Assembly: GCA_015179045.1 (NCBI GenBank)
Contig: WHUZ01000049.1
Coordinates: 62,001-126,000 of the forward strand
Length of the DNA stretch: 64,000 nt
Reading direction: 5' to 3'
Source: Kalaharituber pfeilii
Taxonomy: Eukaryota > Ascomycota > Pezizomycetes > Pezizales > Pezizaceae
Shown here: in pieces, positions 59,724-64,000 of the stretch
Layout: each line of letters begins with the position of its first letter
How positions within the stretch are numbered: the first letter of the stretch is position 1
Program-made: the position numbers and the translations under genes
The notes under the pieces: model-generated
The model's database searches: none
Seen by the model: only the letters and a program-made list of their open reading frames with translations
Told to the model about the DNA's origin: nothing

Positions 59724-60906
59724 TGGTCCCAGTGAGAGTAGCTGGGACGACTGCACCGCTGGAAGGTGAGTTCTTGCTGAGAACTGGGAAGAGGAGTGAG
59801 GTGAGGAAGGGAATGGCGTTTATAATGCGATGGACTGGGAAGAAGATTGGATAGCGCTGAAAAGTCAAAAAGCAATTGGGTGCACTTGAGGGGAGCGTAT
59901 CAACAGTCGGTAGAAGGCCTGCGCATTGCCGGCAGGTTGGCATATCTTGTGGGATGGTGGGAAACGATGATGAATTGAGACGCGCTAAATTAATGTCCCT
60001 TGGAATACCCATCACGTAGCAATGGGGCCTTCTATTCCAGGGTGCGATGCGATAGGTTATGGTTGCTTGGTTGGTCGGTCCTATATTTTTTTTTTTTACC
60101 CTTTTACTTGTGCGTGTGTTTGTTGCTACATGGGTGGAGTAACGCGATAGCTGGGGGAGTTGATTCTTTTATTCTATTAAGTACCCTTGGCGTCTCTATC
60201 TCTTTTTTTGTTTTTTTTCCCCCTCTCCTCTTTTCTTTGTCCCTTTCTTGCTTTTGTTTCCTCATTGTTTATAGATCATGCACATTGTTTCCTCATTGTT
60301 TATAGATCATGCACATTGTTTTCTCATTGTTTATAGATCATGCACATGGCTCGCGCGTCGGATTATGTATGGCTTATGTGAATGTTGTTATTTTACTGTC
60401 ACGCGTCCCTTTTTTCAGGGGAATAATATATATATATATATGAATCATAAATCTATAGGCCATGGGTTGTCGTTTTCTTTATTATATATGCGTTTTTTGT
60501 TTATTATGGGGTATAAGGAAGGGATTTGTAAGGTAGTGTTTGAGGGGAAGCATTGATGTTGTTAGGATCAAGGGTTGAGGGTAACGCCAGCAGTTGCCAT
60601 GAGGGGCTATGGTGAGATTGAACATGTGCTAGGTACTCGTATGTATTTTCCTGAAAGGCCATTTGCGTCATGTCCTTGGGGTTGGCTAAGGTGTAAAATC
60701 AAAAAAGCATTTGCTAACGCTCAATTATAAATGTACGGGAGCTCAGAAGAAGCATTCGTAAGTAGTTTCATTTTATGGTATCATTACAAGCATGGAAAAT
60801 GGTCAAGAATGCAAACGCCTCCCCTGCTTCCAAAAGCCCCCATATTACTGCCATGTCTTTTATGCGCAGAGGCCCGCCCGTCCCATAACTTTCCACCCTG
60901 TGTGCC
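59724..60906. other. Intergenic region, no supported gene
   Basis: Convergent 3' spacer between the hypothetical gene and HAUS1. It contains T-rich tracts near 60085-60095 and 60204-60222, the 31-bp tandem repeat at 60261-60347 and a (TA)n run near 60428. Nothing else is assignable. Confidence 0.45.
60261..60347 (+). repeat. 31-bp tandem repeat, about 2.8 copies
   Basis: A 31-bp unit starting CTCATTGTTTATAGATCATG repeats at 60261, 60292 and 60323, the third copy ending early after GCACATGG. The copies differ by at most one or two bases, so the expansion is recent. It lies in the T-rich spacer and has no coding role. Confidence 0.9.
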
Positions 60907-61954
60907 TCACCTAATCATCTTATCATACACACCCTCCCTCTTCCCTTCCAGATCCTTCACGAGCCCCTCAACCCTCTCGACCTCCAGCCGAGCCATGTCC
61001 TTATCCGGTGGCAGGCCCTGGAACCCTTTCACCTGGCCTTCGAGCCCAAGCACGTGCTCCTTCATTTCGGCAATCTGGCGCTCAAAGTCCATGAGTGCAG
61101 GGATGGAAATGGTATCCAGCGTGGCTGGGTCTGGGGCGGAGCGGCGGAGACTTTCGAGGCGGGAAGAGTATTCGGAGGATTTGTGCGTGAGATGGTGAGT
61201 GGTGGTATGGAATTCTAGCGTCTTGGATTGGAGTTCTTGAGAAGAGGGGGGTTGCGGGGGGGTAGGAAGGGAATTGAGGCGGGAGAGTTCAGAGCGGAGG
61301 GTGGAAATTAGGGTGTTTGTGGAGAGGCTGAGTTGAGAAAGGTGGGTCTCGGTGGTGGTGAGAGAGGTTAGGGAGCGTGCGAGGGTGGTGGGGGTGATGG
61401 TAGTAGGTGGGAGTGAGAGAGCGACGGTGAGGAGGGAGAGGGAGTTGAGGGCGTTCGAGCCCGGAGGAGTAAGATGTGGAAGGAGAAGGGTGACGGGCGT
61501 GGGGGTGTTGAGGGTTTGTTCCTGCAGGCCATACTACAATTAGTGTTTGTGTTTTTGGTGGTTGAGGTGGGGAAGGGAAGGGGGAGGGAGAAAAGCACCA
61601 AGGGGAACGTACATACATGTCTCTCTTTCAATTCGCGTAAAGCTTTGGATTCAACTTGGGACTTCAAGATGGCTTCTTCATCGGCGGTTTCGTTGTAGGA
61701 GGCGAGCGCCAGGAGGGCTTTGAGGGTGTCTGAGTTGCGCTCGAAGGGGGGGACGGGATGGGGGTCGAAGTGGGAGGCGAGCCATTGGTCGATGTAGGTC
61801 CAGTCTTTGGCTGTGGGGGGGTGGGGATGGGGTTAGATGGGTTGATGCTGGCGGTATAGCAGAGGGGAATTGTACCTTCGAGAAGTTGTTGACGGGCGGC
61901 GGAAGGGGAGAAGACGGCGGAAGGGGACCAGGACTCGCGGAAGTCTGGGTTCAT
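60907..61954 (-). CDS. HAUS1: HAUS1-like augmin subunit
   Basis: Augmin recruits gamma-tubulin to existing spindle microtubules so that new ones branch off. Three exons on the minus strand, 61954-61876, 61810-61617 and 61521-60907 (introns 65 and 95 bp; GTACAA and GTATGT donors, CACAG and CTGCAG acceptors), give 295 residues. The start MNPDFRESWSPSAVFSPSAARQQ is followed after splicing by AKDWTYIDQWLASHFDP, FERNSDTLKALLALASYNE and ADEEAILKSQ, a pattern I recall from fungal proteins annotated as HAUS1. The C-terminal half is coiled-coil-like (LSQLSLSTNTLISTLRSEL; DFERQIAEMKEHVLGLEGQV). Filamentous fungi retain augmin while budding yeasts lack it. It is transcribed divergently from the TPR gene at 62829. 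Confidence 0.65.
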
Positions 61955-62828
61955 CTGGGATTTGGTGATACTGGGTGAGGAGGGCCGGGGCAAGAGGAAG
62001 GGGAATGGAGCTGGTGATGTGGAGGGGAATTGAAGAAGGTGAATGCGGACGGGAAGGGATGGATCGGGCCTGTATGCAGAGGCTATGCACAACATATCTC
62101 ATCTGCATAGCTCAGCTACAGATATATCTAATCTAATCTAAGGGCATCAATCTATATCGGATGCTGTCTAATCAGATCATCCCATCTTATCTACCGTCAA
62201 TGTGTCATCTTCCCTGAAACAGATGGGCGGCGCAATTTTAGCATCACCGAAGGCGCAGGCCAAGCAGCACCCCAGTGCAAAAGGCTGCTCCGATCGCCGT
62301 CATTCATCCACGCATTTACCCAGAACACACACGCCCCACGCCCTACGCTGCCACTAAACTGCGTTTGGCCCGCAAGGAAACGTAAGAGGCCATCTTTACA
62401 TTTCGTCTCTGTTGTAACTGGGTGTGTATACCTATATTAGCCCTCTCCCTCTCCCCCTCCCCCAGCATTTCTTTGACCCTCTGCGCTCTTCGCTGCAAAA
62501 GGCCGCTTCCTCTGCTGCACAGGATTGTTACCGAGGTCGATTCAGCCGCACGTTGTTTGCTTGCTGCTGCTGCCGGCGCTGGCTGACATCTAGCTGATCC
62601 ATTGGTGGCTTCTCTTCAGCTGCTCCCTAGCTCCAAAGGTTACAAGTCATTCGTTACACATCAAGAAGGCAAACAAAGGCACCGAGTTGCTACATTCTCT
62701 CTAAGCTCCCCTTCATATCTCACCAACTTTGAAATTTTGTCTTTGCCCTATCCTCTTCTGTAACCCCATTACCGTGCTTGAATCACTTCAATAAAGCCAA
62801 CTACGTGAACTACAGCTTCTAATCGGCG
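61955..62828. promoter_or_regulatory. Divergent promoter region between HAUS1 and the TPR gene
   Basis: An 870-bp gap separates the two start codons. It is pyrimidine-rich toward the TPR gene (CCCTCTCCC near 62450-62460) and AT-rich toward HAUS1. It must carry both promoters. No individual element, including any stress or ER-stress element, could be identified with confidence. Confidence 0.4.
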
Positions 62829-64000
62829 ATGAAGCTTCCCCTCCGAAACTTTGCCTTCGCGGCAACCTCCCTCAGCTTCCTATATCCTTCTGTAGCCCTC
62901 GCCGAATCGCCCACCAATGCCAATACCAACTCCCTCCCTGTCAAGCATCTTCTTGACTCCGCCAGCACCCTCCTCGCCCAAGGTGACATGTGGGGCGCCC
63001 TTGACAAGCTCGACGCAGCAATCAAAAGGAATCCCCAGGATTACCTCCCCTTCTACAAGCGTGGTGTTACATACCTTTCTCTCGGCAAGTACTCGCAGGC
63101 CAATGCGGACTTTGACACGGTATTGACTCTGCGCCCGGGATTCGACGCTGCGCTGCTGCAGAGGGCGAAGTTGAAGACGAACAGTGGAGACTGGGCCGCA
63201 GCGAGGAAGGATTACAAGGCAGTCGGGGGGAAGGATGAGGAATTGAAGGTGTTGGAAGCGGCAGAGGCTGCGGCGGAGGCAGCGCGGAAGGCGGAGAAGA
63301 AAAAAGATTGGGATACTTGTGTGGAGAAGGCGGGCAGTGCGATTACGGTGGCGCCGCATTATTCGGATATGAGGGGGCTGAGGGCAAAATGTAGATTGGC
63401 GAAGGGAGAGGTATTTGAGGGGTATGTACAATCTGTATTTTCCCTTTCAACCACAGTTACTAACACTACTTCTATAGGATTGGTGATCTACAACAATTGG
63501 CAGCTCTTCATCCGTCTCTTACAGAACCTCAAATTGAAATCGCCAGTCTCTACTTCTACTCCCTTGCCGAGCCCGACCGAGCCCGAGCACAGCTCAAGAC
63601 ATGTCTTACCTACGACCAGGACAATAAGGCCTGCAAGAAACATCTCCGAAGGATACGGACACTATCCAAGTCTCTTGACAAGGTGCGAGAGTTACGGGAA
63701 AAGCGACAATTCAATAGCGCTACCAAGAAGCTCGTTGGGACTGGTGACGAGTCTGGGTTGATAAACGATGTTAGGACGGACATGGAGGATCTAAAGAAGC
63801 ATGGTGTGCTAAATGATACCCAGCCACAGGGGCTATTGGTGTCGCTGTTAGAAATGACCTGCGATTCATTTGTCGAGGTACGTGATACTTGGCTTAATGT
63901 GTTTGACCCTAAGACTGTAGGCTGACATGTGTTACCAAAAATTCGAATAGATGAACAACCACCAGAAAGCAGCGCAATATTGCGATGACGTCCTGAAACA
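62829..64000 (+). CDS. ER TPR co-chaperone, P58IPK/DNAJC3-like (3' partial)
   Basis: DNAJC3-type proteins bind unfolded clients in the ER lumen and hand them to BiP through a C-terminal J domain. The ATG at 62829 begins a signal peptide (hydrophobic FAFAATSLSFLYPSVALA, cleavage near residue 25). TPR units follow: LLDSASTLLAQGDMWGALDKL, YLPFYKRGVTYLSLGKYSQA and AALLQRAKLKTNSGDWAAA, then a basic/acidic helical stretch and KKDWDTCVEKAGSAITVAPH. Exon 1 ends at 63421 (GTATGT), exon 2 is 63478-63877 after a TACTAAC branch site, and exon 3 starts at 63951 (MNNHQKAAQYCDDVLK) and continues past the window end. The J domain is beyond the window, so the assignment rests on the TPR order and the signal peptide. 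Splicing to the alternative AG at 63920 would lead to an early stop. Confidence 0.8.

Overview
The window is nuclear DNA of a filamentous ascomycete (Pezizomycotina-like). The evidence is short introns (54-111 bp) with GTANGT/GTRAGT-type donors and, in one case, a textbook TACTAAC branch site; fungal-type protein families (an Erv1 with the fungal pre-CxxC motif, a fungal C2H2 regulator, a TIGR02452 protein, a peroxisomal-type copper amine oxidase); and an augmin subunit that yeasts lack. The species cannot be named from what I can see. Gene density is very low: ten protein genes in 64 kb, separated by deserts of 1-13 kb.

Layout. 1-13.06 kb: desert with degenerate DNA-transposon ends and two inverted-repeat (MITE-like) elements. 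13.1-17.85 kb: SYS1 (+), a decayed reading frame (-), and the three-exon mitochondrial asparaginyl-tRNA synthetase (-). 17.85-24.5 kb: desert with short repeats and a GC-rich island. 24.56-25.59 kb: a TIGR02452/PARG-like protein (+). 25.9-27.2 kb: a 0.35-kb tandem duplication and a second GC island. 27.6-30.9 kb: ERV1 (+) and a type II membrane SGNH/PC-esterase-like protein (-), separated by a poly(A)/poly(T) zone. 30.9-35.5 kb: desert holding a well-formed 356-bp terminal-inverted-repeat element. 35.5-37.6 kb: a C2H2 zinc-finger regulator (-). 37.6-47.1 kb: desert with the largest GC/polypurine island (38.2-40.5 kb) and a microsatellite-rich stretch (44.9-47.1 kb). 47.1-49.75 kb: a five-exon copper amine oxidase (-). 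49.75-58.7 kb: desert with poly-G/poly-C tracts. 58.7-59.7 kb: an unrecognised gene (+). 60.9-64 kb: a divergent pair, HAUS1 (-) and an ER-targeted TPR co-chaperone (+) that runs off the end.

The genes are housekeeping or membrane/organelle functions. They do not form an operon-like or metabolic cluster, and no biosynthetic cluster, CRISPR array, tRNA or rRNA gene was found. Two genes (ERV1 and the zinc-finger gene) are interrupted by three apparent one-base losses, each compatible with a lost base in a G/C homopolymer. This suggests consensus errors in a long-read assembly rather than three real mutations. The most interesting non-coding signals are a set of inverted-repeat elements with TA flanks, a dispersed near-palindromic motif, isolated GC-rich polypurine islands and an unusual number of long poly-G/poly-C runs.
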